From Flavobacteriaceae bacterium (lineage in GTDB: Bacteria; Bacteroidota; Bacteroidia; Flavobacteriales; Flavobacteriaceae): DNA of 43,271 nt. A program made the translations under genes and the position numbers. Of this stretch, positions 32,187 to 42,133 are shown piece by piece. The stretch spans positions 1-43,271 of the forward strand of contig JALWKK010000075.1 in assembly GCA_027081505.1 (NCBI GenBank), read 5' to 3'. Position 1 is the stretch's first letter. The number at the start of each line of letters is the position of its first letter. The notes beneath the pieces were generated by a model. That model saw only the letters and a list, made by a program, of their open reading frames with translations. It was not told the origin of the DNA and ran no database searches.

Positions 32187-33224
32187 ATGAAATATACCAC
32201 GCTTCCCAATACCGACGTAAAAGTGAGTAAAATTTGCCTTGGCACCATGACTTGGGGCGAGCAAAACACCCGAGAAGAAGCTTTCGAACAACTAAATTAT
32301 GCACTTGAAAAAGGAGTAAATTTTATAGATACCGCCGAGATGTATTCCATTCCGGCGCGAGCCGAAACACAAGGCAGTACCGAAACAATGATAGGCAAAT
32401 GGTTAAAACAAACCCAAAACAGAGATAAAATCGTTTTGGCAACTAAAATTGCCGGACCTTATCGTGGTTTCGACCATATTAGAACACCGCTGGATTTCAC
32501 CAAAAAATCGATTGAAGATGCCTTACATAAAAGTCTGAAACGCTTACAAACCGATTATATAGACCTGTATCAACTCCATTGGCCCGAGCGTAACGTAAAC
32601 ATTTTTGGCGTGCGTGATTATCCATATAATCCTTCCGAAAAAGCACAAGACAATTTTGCTCAAATTCTATATACTCTCGAAGATTTTGTAAAACAAGGAA
32701 AAATTAGACACATAGGTTTATCTAACGAAACACCTTGGGGTTTAATGAAGTATATGGAAGAACACCGTAACGGAAAATTAAAAATGATAACCCTTCAAAA
32801 CGCCTATAACTTGCTTCAAAGACGCGACGAAATAGCCGTTACCGAAGTGCTTCTGCAAGAAAACATAGGTTATTTACCCTATTCGCCTTTAGCTTTTGGA
32901 GTGCTTACCGGAAAATATTTAAACAACCAACAGCCCGAAAAAGCACGTGTTACCCTTTTCCCCGCATACCGAAGATACAGCAGCGAACAATCTCTGGAAG
33001 CTACACGACGCTATCAAAAAATTGCAAACAAGCACAATCTTTCTCTTACCCAATTAGCATTGGCGTTTGTAAACCAACAGCCTTTTGTTACTTCAAATAT
33101 TATAGGCGCAACAACGCTTGACCAACTAAAAGAAAACATAGACAGCATAAACGTAACGCTCTCTGAAGAAATTTTAGAAGAAATTAATGAAGTACACAAG
33201 GTGATGCCTAATCCGGCACCGTAA
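32187..33224 (+). CDS. Aldo/keto reductase (Tas-like)
   Basis: The 345-residue NADPH-dependent reductase has the family sites in order: FIDTAEMY (Asp and catalytic Tyr), LATKIAG (Lys), YQLHWPERN (His), and the C-terminal cofactor-binding region NIIGATTLDQLKENI. The insertion after the first strand (SIPARAETQGSTETMIG) and the WPERN stretch match the Tas subgroup of E. coli. The physiological substrate is unknown. It lies 29 bases after the ferredoxin gene and may belong to that transcript. Confidence 0.9.
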   Translation: MKYTTLPNTDVKVSKICLGTMTWGEQNTREEAFEQLNYALEKGVNFIDTAEMYSIPARAETQGSTETMIGKWLKQTQNRDKIVLATKIAGPYRGFDHIRTPLDFTKKSIEDALHKSLKRLQTDYIDLYQLHWPERNVNIFGVRDYPYNPSEKAQDNFAQILYTLEDFVKQGKIRHIGLSNETPWGLMKYMEEHRNGKLKMITLQNAYNLLQRRDEIAVTEVLLQENIGYLPYSPLAFGVLTGKYLNNQQPEKARVTLFPAYRRYSSEQSLEATRRYQKIANKHNLSLTQLALAFVNQQPFVTSNIIGATTLDQLKENIDSINVTLSEEILEEINEVHKVMPNPAP

Positions 33225-33310
33225 TCAAATAGTTAACTTTCAGAATTTATTTATCGCCGGTTTAACCCGAAATAGTAACTAATATACCAACATTTACAAA
33301 ATTAGTTTTG

Positions 33311-33318
33311 TAGATTTG
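33311..33318 (+). promoter_or_regulatory. -7 promoter box TAGATTTG for polA
   Basis: TAGATTTG matches TAnnTTTG. It overlaps an in-frame TTG (33316), which argues that polA starts at ATG 33340 and not at that TTG. Confidence 0.55.
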
Positions 33319-33339
33319 AAACAAGAAAAACTCACTTGT

Positions 33340-36189
33340 ATGTCTGATAAAAAAAAACGCCTCTTTCTTATTGATGCTTATGCCCTCATTTTTAGAGGAT
33401 ATTACGCCTTTATAAAAAACCCGAGAATAAACAGCAAAGGACAAGACACCTCTGCCATAATGGGGTTTATGAATTCGTTGCTCGATGTAATTCGAAGAGA
33501 AAAACCCGATCATCTTGCCGTTTGTTTTGACAAAGGAGGCAGTACAGACCGGATAAAAATATACGAAACATACAAAGCCAACCGGCTTGAAACTCCCGAT
33601 GCCATTAGAGAAGCCGTTCCTATCATTAAAGATATTATTAAAGCCATGCACATTCCCATTTGTGAAGTTGAAGGATACGAGGCAGACGATATTATCGGTA
33701 CACTCGCCAAGCAAGCCGAAAAACAAGGCTACGAAGTGTTTATGGTAACTCCCGATAAGGATTTCGGGCAGTTGGTAAGCAACAATATCTATATGTATCG
33801 CCCTTCCAGAATGGGTAACGGAATCGAAATTTGGGGAATCCCCGAAGTAAAAGAACGCTTTGGCGTAGAACGCCCCGAACAAGTAATAGATTATCTCGGG
33901 ATGATGGGCGATGCCAGCGATAATATTCCCGGTCTTCCCGGTGTAGGCGATAAAACCGCCAAAAAATTTATTGCCCAATTTGGTAGTCTGGAAAATTTAC
34001 TCGCCAATACAGACCGGCTTAAAGGCAAGATAAAAGAAAAAGTAGAAGCCAACAAAGAACTTGGTTTACTCTCTAAAAAACTGGCAAAAATAATGCTCGA
34101 TGTACCGGTAGAGTTTCACGAAGAGAACTTTAAAATGTCACAGCCGGATGTAAAAAAAGTAACACAAATTTTTCAAGAATTGGAGTTTAGACGATTAACA
34201 CAACAATTTGAAAAACTTTTTCCTAAAGAAACACAACCGGAAACTTCAGAGAAAACTAAAGTTAGTAATCCCGCCAACACAAACCAAAAAGAAAAAATAG
34301 CAGGAGGCGGACAATTTTCGTTGTTTGACGAACCACAAAACCTTCCGGAAGAAGAAACGACTGATTTTTCGGGCAGAAATACATTAAAAACCACACCTCA
34401 TCTCTATCAAACAGTACAACCCGGGCTTTCTACTTCCTTATTTATAGAAAAACTACTCAAACAAAAAACCGTTTGTTTCGATACCGAAACCACTTCGATA
34501 GATGCTCTAAAAGCACAGTTGGTAGGAATTGCCTTTTCGTGGGAAAAAGGCAAAGGCTATTATCTTCCGTTTCCCGAAGATAAAAATGAAGCGCAAGAAC
34601 TTATAGAAAAATTGCGTCCTTTTTTTGAAAATGAACAAATAGAAAAAGTAGGGCAAAATTTAAAATACGACATTAAAGTACTTCATAAATATAACATTTC
34701 TGTAAAAGGGAAACTCTTTGACACCATGATTGCACACTATCTTATAAATCCCGATATGCGTCATAATATGGATGTCTTGGCAGAAACCTATTTAAATTAT
34801 TCGCCACAATCCATTACCGAACTCATTGGCAAAAAAGGGAAAAATCAGCGTTCTATGCGAGAAGTTCCGCTTGAAAAAATAACCGAATATGCAGTAGAAG
34901 ATGCCGATGTTACACTTCAATTAAAAAAACATTTTGAAAAAGAATTGCAAGAAGCACATACAAAAAAATTATTTGATACGCTCGAAATTCCGTTGGTAAA
35001 AGTACTTGCCTTGATGGAATTAGAAGGAATTAAACTGGATGTAGCATTTCTGAAAAGTCTGGAAAAAGACCTGAACAACGATATTAAAACTTTGGAAGAA
35101 TCCATTTATAAAGAAGCCGGAGAAACTTTTAATATTGCCTCGCCCAAACAGCTTGGCGAAATACTTTTTGGGAAATTAAAACTTGTAGATAAACCCAAGA
35201 AAACCAAAACCGGACAATTTTCTACTTCCGAAGATGTACTGTCTTATCTTGCCAAAGAGCATAAAATTATTAAAGATGTGTTGGAATACAGAACACTCAC
35301 AAAACTTAAAAATACGTATATCGAAGCCTTACCAAAACAGGTAAATCCGTTTACGGGTCGCATCCATACACAATATTTACAAACCGTAGCGACAACCGGA
35401 AGATTAAGCAGTATTAATCCTAATTTACAAAACATTCCCATTCGTACAGAGCGAGGACGGCAAGTGCGTAAAGCATTTGTTCCCAGAAATGAAGATTACA
35501 TACTATTGGCTGCCGATTATTCGCAAATTGAGCTTCGTATTATTGCCGCATTAAGCAACGAAGAAACCATGATTGAAGCTTTTAAAAACGGTGAAGATAT
35601 TCATGCTTCAACCGCAGCAAAAGTTTTTAATGTACCAATAGAAGAAGTTACCCGAGAACAACGAAGCAATGCTAAGATAGTTAATTTTGGAATTATTTAT
35701 GGCGTTTCGGCGTTTGGATTAAGCAACCAAACCAATCTTTCCAGAACCGAAGCTAAAGAACTAATAGAAACCTATTACAAAACCTACCCGAAATTACGAG
35801 AATACATCAACCGCCAAATAAATTTTGCAAGGGAATATGGTTATGTAGAAACTGTTTTAGGAAGAAGGCGCTATTTGCCAAGCATCAATGCCGGCAATGC
35901 CATTGTACGAGGTGCTGCAGAGCGTAATGCCATTAATGCACCCATTCAAGGAAGTGCCGCCGATATAATTAAAATGGCAATGATAAATTTATTTAATATT
36001 TTTGAAAAACAAAATCTGAAAAGCAAAATGCTTCTGCAAGTTCACGACGAATTGGTTTTTGAAGTTTACAAACCCGAATTGGAAACAATTAAACCTATTA
36101 TTAAAGAAAAAATGGAAGGAGCTTATTCATTAAAAGTTCCTTTAATTACCGATATAGGAATAGGAAACAATTGGTTGGAAGCTCATTAA
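33340..36189 (+). CDS. polA: DNA polymerase I
   Basis: The 949-residue enzyme (from ATG 33340, MSDKKKRLFLIDAYAL) has three domains. The 5'-3' nuclease covers about residues 1-290 (AVCFDKGG, GYEADDIIGTLA, GDASDNIPGLPGVGDKTA). The 3'-5' proofreading exonuclease appears intact (CFDTETTSIDA, NLKYDIKVL, EYAVEDADVT). The polymerase domain has motif A DYSQIELR, motif B RSNAKIVNFGIIYG and motif C VHDELVF. It fills gaps and removes RNA primers. A low-complexity linker (about 300-345) joins the nuclease to the rest. Length is normal for Bacteroidota. The gene appears monocistronic with its own promoter. Confidence 0.96.
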   Translation: MSDKKKRLFLIDAYALIFRGYYAFIKNPRINSKGQDTSAIMGFMNSLLDVIRREKPDHLAVCFDKGGSTDRIKIYETYKANRLETPDAIREAVPIIKDIIKAMHIPICEVEGYEADDIIGTLAKQAEKQGYEVFMVTPDKDFGQLVSNNIYMYRPSRMGNGIEIWGIPEVKERFGVERPEQVIDYLGMMGDASDNIPGLPGVGDKTAKKFIAQFGSLENLLANTDRLKGKIKEKVEANKELGLLSKKLAKIMLDVPVEFHEENFKMSQPDVKKVTQIFQELEFRRLTQQFEKLFPKETQPETSEKTKVSNPANTNQKEKIAGGGQFSLFDEPQNLPEEETTDFSGRNTLKTTPHLYQTVQPGLSTSLFIEKLLKQKTVCFDTETTSIDALKAQLVGIAFSWEKGKGYYLPFPEDKNEAQELIEKLRPFFENEQIEKVGQNLKYDIKVLHKYNISVKGKLFDTMIAHYLINPDMRHNMDVLAETYLNYSPQSITELIGKKGKNQRSMREVPLEKITEYAVEDADVTLQLKKHFEKELQEAHTKKLFDTLEIPLVKVLALMELEGIKLDVAFLKSLEKDLNNDIKTLEESIYKEAGETFNIASPKQLGEILFGKLKLVDKPKKTKTGQFSTSEDVLSYLAKEHKIIKDVLEYRTLTKLKNTYIEALPKQVNPFTGRIHTQYLQTVATTGRLSSINPNLQNIPIRTERGRQVRKAFVPRNEDYILLAADYSQIELRIIAALSNEETMIEAFKNGEDIHASTAAKVFNVPIEEVTREQRSNAKIVNFGIIYGVSAFGLSNQTNLSRTEAKELIETYYKTYPKLREYINRQINFAREYGYVETVLGRRRYLPSINAGNAIVRGAAERNAINAPIQGSAADIIKMAMINLFNIFEKQNLKSKMLLQVHDELVFEVYKPELETIKPIIKEKMEGAYSLKVPLITDIGIGNNWLEAH

Positions 36190-36251
36190 AACCTTTTTGT
36201 TGTCCATTAATAAATCATAAAATACAACATTAAAAATCAAAACAAAAAAAT

Positions 36252-37136
36252 ATGGCATCCGGATTTTTTGCACTTTTTGACGATGTAGCAACACTATTAG
36301 ACGATGTGGCAACTATGAGTAAAGTAGCTACCAAAAAAACAGTCGGTCTCTTAGGTGATGATTTGGCTGTAAATGCCGAAAAGGCATCAGGTTTTGCTTC
36401 CTCAAGAGAACTTCCTGTTATTTGGTCTATTGCAAAAGGGTCTTTTATTAACAAACTTATTATTTTACCAGTGGTTTTTTTACTAACCGCTTTTTTACCA
36501 AGAGTGATTGTTCCATTATTGATAACCGGGGCGATTTATCTGGCTTATGAAGGAGCAGAGAAAGTATTTGAGTATTTTTTTTCGCATAAGCACACAGAAA
36601 AAACAGCTCGTTTTGATAATAAGACCGAAGAACAAATCAAAACTTTTGAGAAGAAAAAAATTAAATCTGCCATTATTGTTGATTTTATTTTATCATTGGA
36701 AATTATTATTATAACCCTGAGTACCGTTTTAGAAAAGCCGCTCATTACTCAAATTATTGTTGTTTCTCTCATTGCTATATTGGCTACAATCGGAGTATAT
36801 GGTATTGTTGCACTTATTGTTCGTATGGATGATTTGGGTTATAAAATCATTAGCTTGAGTGAAAACAAAAAATCAGTTATGGCAAAAACCGGTTTGCTGT
36901 TGGTGCATACACTTCCGTTGGTGATTAGAGCTTTATCTGTCATAGGGCTTGTTGCTATGTTACTGGTTGCCGGTGGAATTTTTACACACAATTTTCATAA
37001 CTTACAAGTTTGGTTTAATCCGCTTCCCTCAATAATAAAAGATTTTTTTATCGCTTTAATTATCGGATTTATAACCCTTTTTGTAGTCAAAAGTTTCAAA
37101 TTCACTGTTCGAAAAATTAAAAATCGTCTAAAATAG
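36252..37136 (+). CDS. DUF808 family inner-membrane protein (YedI-like)
   Basis: The 294-residue protein opens with ASGFFALFDDVATLLDDVATMSKVATKKTVGLLGDDLAVNA, the hallmark of the DUF808 family. PVIWSIAKGSFINKLIILPV follows, and about six membrane helices follow. Members such as E. coli YedI are inner-membrane proteins of unknown function. It lies 62 bases after polA. No regulatory site was recognised. Confidence 0.92.
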   Translation: MASGFFALFDDVATLLDDVATMSKVATKKTVGLLGDDLAVNAEKASGFASSRELPVIWSIAKGSFINKLIILPVVFLLTAFLPRVIVPLLITGAIYLAYEGAEKVFEYFFSHKHTEKTARFDNKTEEQIKTFEKKKIKSAIIVDFILSLEIIIITLSTVLEKPLITQIIVVSLIAILATIGVYGIVALIVRMDDLGYKIISLSENKKSVMAKTGLLLVHTLPLVIRALSVIGLVAMLLVAGGIFTHNFHNLQVWFNPLPSIIKDFFIALIIGFITLFVVKSFKFTVRKIKNRLK

Positions 37137-37185
37137 TTTAAGATTTAATAAAATATTCATTAATATTGCAAGAAAAAAATAGATT

Positions 37186-37764
37186 ATGAAGAAACTTACT
37201 TTGTTATTAGCTTTTATAGGAACACTAACTTTAAGCGCTCAAACAACCTATGATTTGGATTGGGCAATCGGAATTAACGGAGAGGCAGCCAGTCTCACCA
37301 TAGAAGTAGGAGATACGGTACGCTGGACTTGGACGGATACATTGCCACATACCGTAACGAGTGAAGCCGGAAGTCAAGAAACTTTTGATAGCGGAACCAT
37401 CACCGGAAACGGACAACAATATTCATACACTTTTACTCAAGAAGGAATCAATGACTACCTGTGTATTTTTCATCCGGCAACTATGTTTGGTACCATTACG
37501 GTAGAGGCAGAATTATCTGCGGAGGATAAATTCTTTAAGAATATCAAACTCTATCCTAATCCTGTAAAAGACAGAATAATACTTACATCTATGTTAGAGC
37601 TTGATAGCTTTAAACTATATAACTCACTGGGTAGTTTGGTTTACCAAAACACTAAAAGCGGTCATACAATAGATTATGATATGTCACATTTACAATCCGG
37701 TATTTACTTTGTGGTAGTAAGCTCTAATGGTTTAAACAAAACCTTTAAAATTGTAAAAAAATAG
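37186..37764 (+). CDS. Secreted cupredoxin with T9SS type A sorting domain
   Basis: The 192-residue protein has a signal peptide (MKKLTLLLAFIGTLTLSAQ). A plastocyanin/azurin-like domain (about 25-107) has copper ligands His55 (TLPHTV), Cys93, His96 and Met100 (YLCIFHPATM). A T9SS type A domain (LYPNPVKDRIILTS ... GIYFVVVSSNGLNKTFKIVKK, about 119-192) ends it. This puts a blue-copper electron carrier or copper-binding protein at the cell surface or outside the cell. The gene is followed by the convergent RND transporter gene 52 bases later. Confidence 0.9.
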   Translation: MKKLTLLLAFIGTLTLSAQTTYDLDWAIGINGEAASLTIEVGDTVRWTWTDTLPHTVTSEAGSQETFDSGTITGNGQQYSYTFTQEGINDYLCIFHPATMFGTITVEAELSAEDKFFKNIKLYPNPVKDRIILTSMLELDSFKLYNSLGSLVYQNTKSGHTIDYDMSHLQSGIYFVVVSSNGLNKTFKIVKK

Positions 37765-37816
37765 AAGTAAAATGTAGTTTTGTTTGAGAGCGTGTTTTGA
37801 TATTCATTTGGCATCG

Positions 37817-40210
37817 CTATTCTACTACATCATTTTCTTCGTCTTCAATAATTTTTAGTGCCGGTTTTTTTAGTGTAGTTTTGTTGGCTATGCTTCTTTC
37901 CAACGAGAGTAAAAGTGAAGGAAGTAACAACAAGTTTGACAACATAGCAAACAACAAGGTTATAGAAACCAAAATACCCAAGGCTACCGTACCGCCAAAA
38001 CTCGAAATGGCAAATACGGAAAACCCGAAAAACAGGACGATAGAAGTATAAAACATACTCACTCCTGTTTCGCGTAAAGCGGCAAAAACAGATTTTCTTA
38101 TCCGCCAATGATGCGTAATGAGCTCTTGCCGGTATTTTGCTAAAAAGTGAATGGTGTCATCTACCGAAATCCCAAAAGCAATGCTAAAAACCAAAATGGT
38201 AGAAGGTTTAATAGGCACGCCCATAAAACCCATTAATCCGGCCGTAATAATAAGTGGGAGCAAATTAGGAATTAACGAAATGACTATCATTTTTAGGTTT
38301 CTAAACATCCATGCCATAAAAATAGCAATCAATAAAATGGCTAAAGAGAGAGAAAGAATAAGGTTGTTAATTAAATATTTGGTTCCTTTTTGAAATACCA
38401 AAGCCTTGCCTGTTAAGGTAACATGGTAGCGTTCTTGTGGAAACAATTTGTGTATTTTTGCCAACACATCTTCTTCAATACGGTCGTAACGTTCGGTTTT
38501 TGTGTCTTTCATAAAGGAAGTTATGCGGGCATATTGTCCGGTTGTATCTACATAACTTTCTAATAAATTGGACTTCTTACTGCTGTTTTTTAAATACGAC
38601 ATTATAAACGTTCGTTCTTGGCTATTGGGAAGCTGATAATATTCCGGATTGCCGTTATAATAGGCTTGCTTAGCATATTTTACCAAATTTACGACAGACA
38701 AGGGTTTAGATAATTCGGGGAATTCATACAAGTACTCTTGTAGCGTGTTCATTCGTTTTAGCGTAGCTGGACTCATTACACCTTTTTTTCGCTTAGTATC
38801 TATTAAGACTTCCAGAGGCATAATGCCTTCAAACTCCTTTTCAAAAAACTTAATATCTTTATAAAACTCGGTTTTTTTGGGCATATCTTCAATAAGACTT
38901 CCCGAAACTTTAATGGTTGTAATTCCTATAATGCTCATACACAGCATACAGACTGCCGTTACATAAATGGCAACACGGTGGTTTTTTACCATTCGTTCTA
39001 TCCAGTTTACATATCCGTTAATCCATTTTTTACTTAAATGTTTTAAATGCTTATGCTTGGGAGGAGCCATATAACTATATACGATAGGAATAATAATCAA
39101 GCTCAATAAAAAAATAGCCAAAATATTAATAGAAGCCACAACACCAAACTCTTTGAGCAATTTGCTGTTGGTTAAAATAAAAGTTGCAAAACCCGAAGCC
39201 GTAGTAACATTGGTCATCAAAGTAGCATTACCTACCTTAGCAATTACGCGTTGTAACGACTTGGCTTGATTGCCGTGTAATTTTATTTCGTTTTGATATT
39301 TATTTATTAAAAAAATACAATTGGGTATCCCGATAACAATAATAAGAGGTGGTATAAGTGCTGTAAGAACAGTAATTTCGTATCGTAGCAATCCTAATAT
39401 ACCAAATGCCCACATTACTCCAATAATTACGGTAATCATAGATATAAAAGTTGCTCTTACCGAACGAAAGAAAAAGAAAAATATTAATGATGTAACACCC
39501 AACGCTGCTACAATAAACATTCCTATTTCATCAATAATATTTTGAGAGTTAAGTGTGCGTATATAAGGCATTCCGGAGGTATGTACCTTCATTCCGGTTT
39601 GTTTCTCAAAATTAGATAGTAGCGGTATGAGGTTGTTAACAATAAAATCCTTTCGTTTGGCAGTGTTTACAATATCTTTTTTTAAGTATACGGCACTTCG
39701 TATGGTTTTTTTATCGGGACTGTAAATGAGTCCTTCGTAAAACGGAAGTTTATAAAAAAGTTGGTATTTATACCCGTTTAATTTGTCTTGTGTAACTACC
39801 GAATCTTGCATAAAAGGAACCATTTTGAAGGTTTCCTTTTTTGTGTTTTTTTGTAAGGTTTGAAGATTTCCGAGTGAAAGTGTTAACGAAACCTCATCAA
39901 ATTGGTTAATACTATCAAAAAGGTTGTTCCAAGCCTTCATTTTTTCGGGAGTAAAAAGAGTAGAATCCTTTATGCCGATAACAATAAGGTTTCCTTCTTC
40001 TCCAAAAACTTGTAGAAATTTATCGTAAACCACATTAATGGGGTGGTCGTCCGGCAGTAAATTGGCTTCGGTGTAAGAAAATCGCATGTTTTTCCATTGC
40101 ATCGCCAATGCAACTGTAATACCGGCGATAACCAGTAGCAAAAAAATCCTATTTCGCAAGATAAACCTTGCAATAGCGCTCCAAAATCCGATGCTAAAAA
40201 GTTTGTTCAA
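37817..40210 (-). CDS. RND superfamily (MMPL/HAE3-type) transporter
   Basis: The 797-residue protein is a duplicated six-helix RND permease. The first half contains the helix and loop FFFFFRSVRATFISMITVIIG and LIPPLIIVIGIPNCIFLINKYQNEI. The second half contains NLLPLIITAGLMGFMGVPIKPSTILVFSIAFGISVDDTIHFLAKYRQEL, the sterol-sensing-like RND motif with the DD pair. Two large periplasmic loops lie between. Such proteins export lipids or hopanoid-like compounds. The start is TTG 40210, with AGAGGAAA-type sequence upstream and no in-frame ATG. It follows the barrel gene by 74 bases. Confidence 0.88.
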   Translation of the reverse strand: MNKLFSIGFWSAIARFILRNRIFLLLVIAGITVALAMQWKNMRFSYTEANLLPDDHPINVVYDKFLQVFGEEGNLIVIGIKDSTLFTPEKMKAWNNLFDSINQFDEVSLTLSLGNLQTLQKNTKKETFKMVPFMQDSVVTQDKLNGYKYQLFYKLPFYEGLIYSPDKKTIRSAVYLKKDIVNTAKRKDFIVNNLIPLLSNFEKQTGMKVHTSGMPYIRTLNSQNIIDEIGMFIVAALGVTSLIFFFFFRSVRATFISMITVIIGVMWAFGILGLLRYEITVLTALIPPLIIVIGIPNCIFLINKYQNEIKLHGNQAKSLQRVIAKVGNATLMTNVTTASGFATFILTNSKLLKEFGVVASINILAIFLLSLIIIPIVYSYMAPPKHKHLKHLSKKWINGYVNWIERMVKNHRVAIYVTAVCMLCMSIIGITTIKVSGSLIEDMPKKTEFYKDIKFFEKEFEGIMPLEVLIDTKRKKGVMSPATLKRMNTLQEYLYEFPELSKPLSVVNLVKYAKQAYYNGNPEYYQLPNSQERTFIMSYLKNSSKKSNLLESYVDTTGQYARITSFMKDTKTERYDRIEEDVLAKIHKLFPQERYHVTLTGKALVFQKGTKYLINNLILSLSLAILLIAIFMAWMFRNLKMIVISLIPNLLPLIITAGLMGFMGVPIKPSTILVFSIAFGISVDDTIHFLAKYRQELITHHWRIRKSVFAALRETGVSMFYTSIVLFFGFSVFAISSFGGTVALGILVSITLLFAMLSNLLLLPSLLLSLERSIANKTTLKKPALKIIEDEENDVVE

Positions 40211-40284
40211 AAACGGTGTTTTTTTCCTCTGTTAAAAGGCAGGCGCAAAGGTATTAAAATCGGGCTTATTTATTACTCTATAAG

Positions 40285-41499
40285 CTATAATTTTAAGTTA
40301 AATGTAAACTTAAAAGAGATATTATCTTCAAAATCGTTTAAGTAATAATACCCGTATCGATAATTAAAACTCAAACCAAAACCAAAAAGGAGTTGGTTTA
40401 TTTCAATTCCGGATTCAGAATAAATGTTGTTAAGCGTGTTAAATGTAATTCCGGTGTGTCTTTCGGGGTTAGAAAGAGATCCTATCGCATGACGTGTTGT
40501 TAGAGTTAGTTCGGGCTTGCTTCGTTTTAACAAGTTAAATTTAACAATAGTGTGTTTTATTTGAAGTGTAGCCAGTTTGTCTGAAAAAAATTCGCCAAAA
40601 TACATGGTTTCAAAACTGTGTGTTCCGGTTACCGAAAAACGTTGTAAAATTTCATCTTTTGTGGGACTGTTAGGGTAAGCATGAAAAAGTTGAGTTAAAG
40701 GCACATCGCCTGTTGCCCAGTTTCCTTCGGCTAGAAAGGTGGTTTTTAGTTTGGATTTTCTTTTTAATAAATAATTTATTTTTAATCCGTATTTTAAGTA
40801 ATTAAAATCACTATTGAGTAGTCCTTTTATTCCTTTTGTTAATTGTGTGCTAAAGGTTGGAAGGTTTTTTTTATTATTTTTTCCCGAAAAAGCAAAACGG
40901 GCTGATAGTGTTATTTCTGATAGTTTATAATTTTGGTAGGGTTTGTTTTTATAAATAAAAGAATAATTTAGTATGTTTTGGATGTTTTGTTGTGATAATC
41001 GAAGTTCTGAAAGTAAAAAAGGTATAAGTTGGTTTTGAAAATTTATCTGCCAAGTTTGGTGTTTGTAAAATTGTTTAATATTTATCAATCGAGGTTCAAA
41101 TATAGAATAGACTAATTGATCGGTTAAAAAAGGGTGGCTCCCCACTTCTTTAATATCGTTTACGTAAGAAAGGTTTGCCCAGGCTTTGTGTTTCTTGTGA
41201 ATGCGTATTCCGGCACCTAATTTGTACTTATAGCGACGATCTTTAAATCCATAAGCAATATAACCACCTATCCGGATATTTTTATAGAGTTTGTCGTTTG
41301 TAAAGCCTCCAAATCCTAGTCTAAACCCTTCATAATCATTATATTTTACAAGGTATCGCAGGTCTACATCGAAAAAGAAAACAGGGTAAAATCCGGTTTT
41401 AAACGGGTTTTCTGAAAGTGTGTCTTTTGTTTTAGGCATAGGTTGTTGCGCCCAACTAATGGCGATTACTAGAAAGTAAATAAATATAAGAAAAGGTTT
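40285..41499 (-). CDS. Outer-membrane beta-barrel protein, DUF5686-like C-terminal barrel
   Basis: The product has about 405 residues from GTG 41502 (annotated here to the preceding base set), with signal peptide KPFLIFIYFLVIAISWAQQ. The rest is amphipathic strands: GFRLGFGGFTNDKLYKNIRIGGYIAYGFKD near the N-terminus, and FNYRYGYYYLNDFEDNISFKFTFNLKL at the end, which is aromatic as in outer-membrane barrels. It resembles the barrel half of DUF5686 proteins but lacks the usual N-terminal carboxypeptidase-regulatory domain. The family name is tentative. It lies between frr and the RND transporter gene, as barrel genes commonly do in flavobacteria. Confidence 0.65.
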   Translation of the reverse strand, partial: KPFLIFIYFLVIAISWAQQPMPKTKDTLSENPFKTGFYPVFFFDVDLRYLVKYNDYEGFRLGFGGFTNDKLYKNIRIGGYIAYGFKDRRYKYKLGAGIRIHKKHKAWANLSYVNDIKEVGSHPFLTDQLVYSIFEPRLINIKQFYKHQTWQINFQNQLIPFLLSELRLSQQNIQNILNYSFIYKNKPYQNYKLSEITLSARFAFSGKNNKKNLPTFSTQLTKGIKGLLNSDFNYLKYGLKINYLLKRKSKLKTTFLAEGNWATGDVPLTQLFHAYPNSPTKDEILQRFSVTGTHSFETMYFGEFFSDKLATLQIKHTIVKFNLLKRSKPELTLTTRHAIGSLSNPERHTGITFNTLNNIYSESGIEINQLLFGFGLSFNYRYGYYYLNDFEDNISFKFTFNLKL

Positions 41500-41512
41500 C
41501 ACTTTCGCAATT

Positions 41513-41544
41513 TTATAAAAAAAGCGACAGGAGGTTGTCGCTTT
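41513..41544 (-). terminator. Rho-independent terminator after frr
   Basis: On the minus strand AAAGCGAC (41544-41537) pairs with GTCGCTTT (41528-41521) around an 8-base loop, followed by a T-run (41520-41515). It lies 35 bases after the frr stop and only about 10 bases before the barrel gene start, so it probably reduces read-through into that gene. Confidence 0.85.
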
Positions 41545-41578
41545 AAGTTTTGTTGAAAAAATTTAAATAAACTTATTT

Positions 41579-42133
41579 TTAAACGGTCATTATTTCTTTT
41601 TCTTTATTAGAAAGAATCTCATCCACTTTTGCTATGTGCTCATCGGTTAATTTCTGAATATCAATCTCTAAGTTTTTCTTCAGGTCTTCAGAAATATCTA
41701 ATTTTTTTACTTCATTGTTGGCTTGCTTTCTATCGTTTCTAATCCCAACTCGTGTGGCTTCGGCTTCGGCTTTAGCTTGTTTAACTAACTCTCTACGTCT
41801 TTCTTCTGTTAACGGAGGGACGTTAATAATTACACTTTCGCCATTATTCATCGGGTTAAACCCGAGATTGGCAGCGTGAATTCCTCTTTCGATTTCGGGA
41901 ATAAGTGATTTTTCCCAAGGCTGAATGGAAATGGTCATTCCGTCCGGAGTAGAAACGTTAGCAACTTGATTAAGCGGAGTGGGTGTTCCGTAATAATCTA
42001 CCATTACGCTTCCTACCATAGCGGGAGAGGCTTTTCCTGCACGTATGTTTACTAGTCTTTTTTCAAGGTGTTTAATGGCGTTACCCATTAATTCTTTGGT
42101 GCTGTCTAACAAAAATTTAATTTCTTCTTCCAT
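41579..42133 (-). CDS. frr: Ribosome recycling factor
   Basis: The 184-residue protein is typical in length and sequence: MGNAIKHLEKRLVNIRAGKASPAMV near the N-terminus, VMVDYYGTPTPLNQVANVSTPDGMTISIQPW, and INVPPLTEERRRELVKQAKAEAEATRVGIRN. With EF-G it splits post-termination ribosomes. The gene follows pyrH by 115 bases on the same strand, the usual pyrH-frr order, and is closed by a clear terminator. Confidence 0.97.
   Translation of the reverse strand: MEEEIKFLLDSTKELMGNAIKHLEKRLVNIRAGKASPAMVGSVMVDYYGTPTPLNQVANVSTPDGMTISIQPWEKSLIPEIERGIHAANLGFNPMNNGESVIINVPPLTEERRRELVKQAKAEAEATRVGIRNDRKQANNEVKKLDISEDLKKNLEIDIQKLTDEHIAKVDEILSNKEKEIMTV

Noticed and set aside
33316-33339. Earlier TTG start for polA
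   Set aside because: The TTG is part of the -7 box TAGATTTG; ATG 33340 gives the usual polymerase N-terminus.
33262-33978. Long minus-strand open frame of 238 codons
   Set aside because: It lies opposite the 5' nuclease domain of polA and is rich in Phe, Gly and His, as expected from antisense reading of a real gene.
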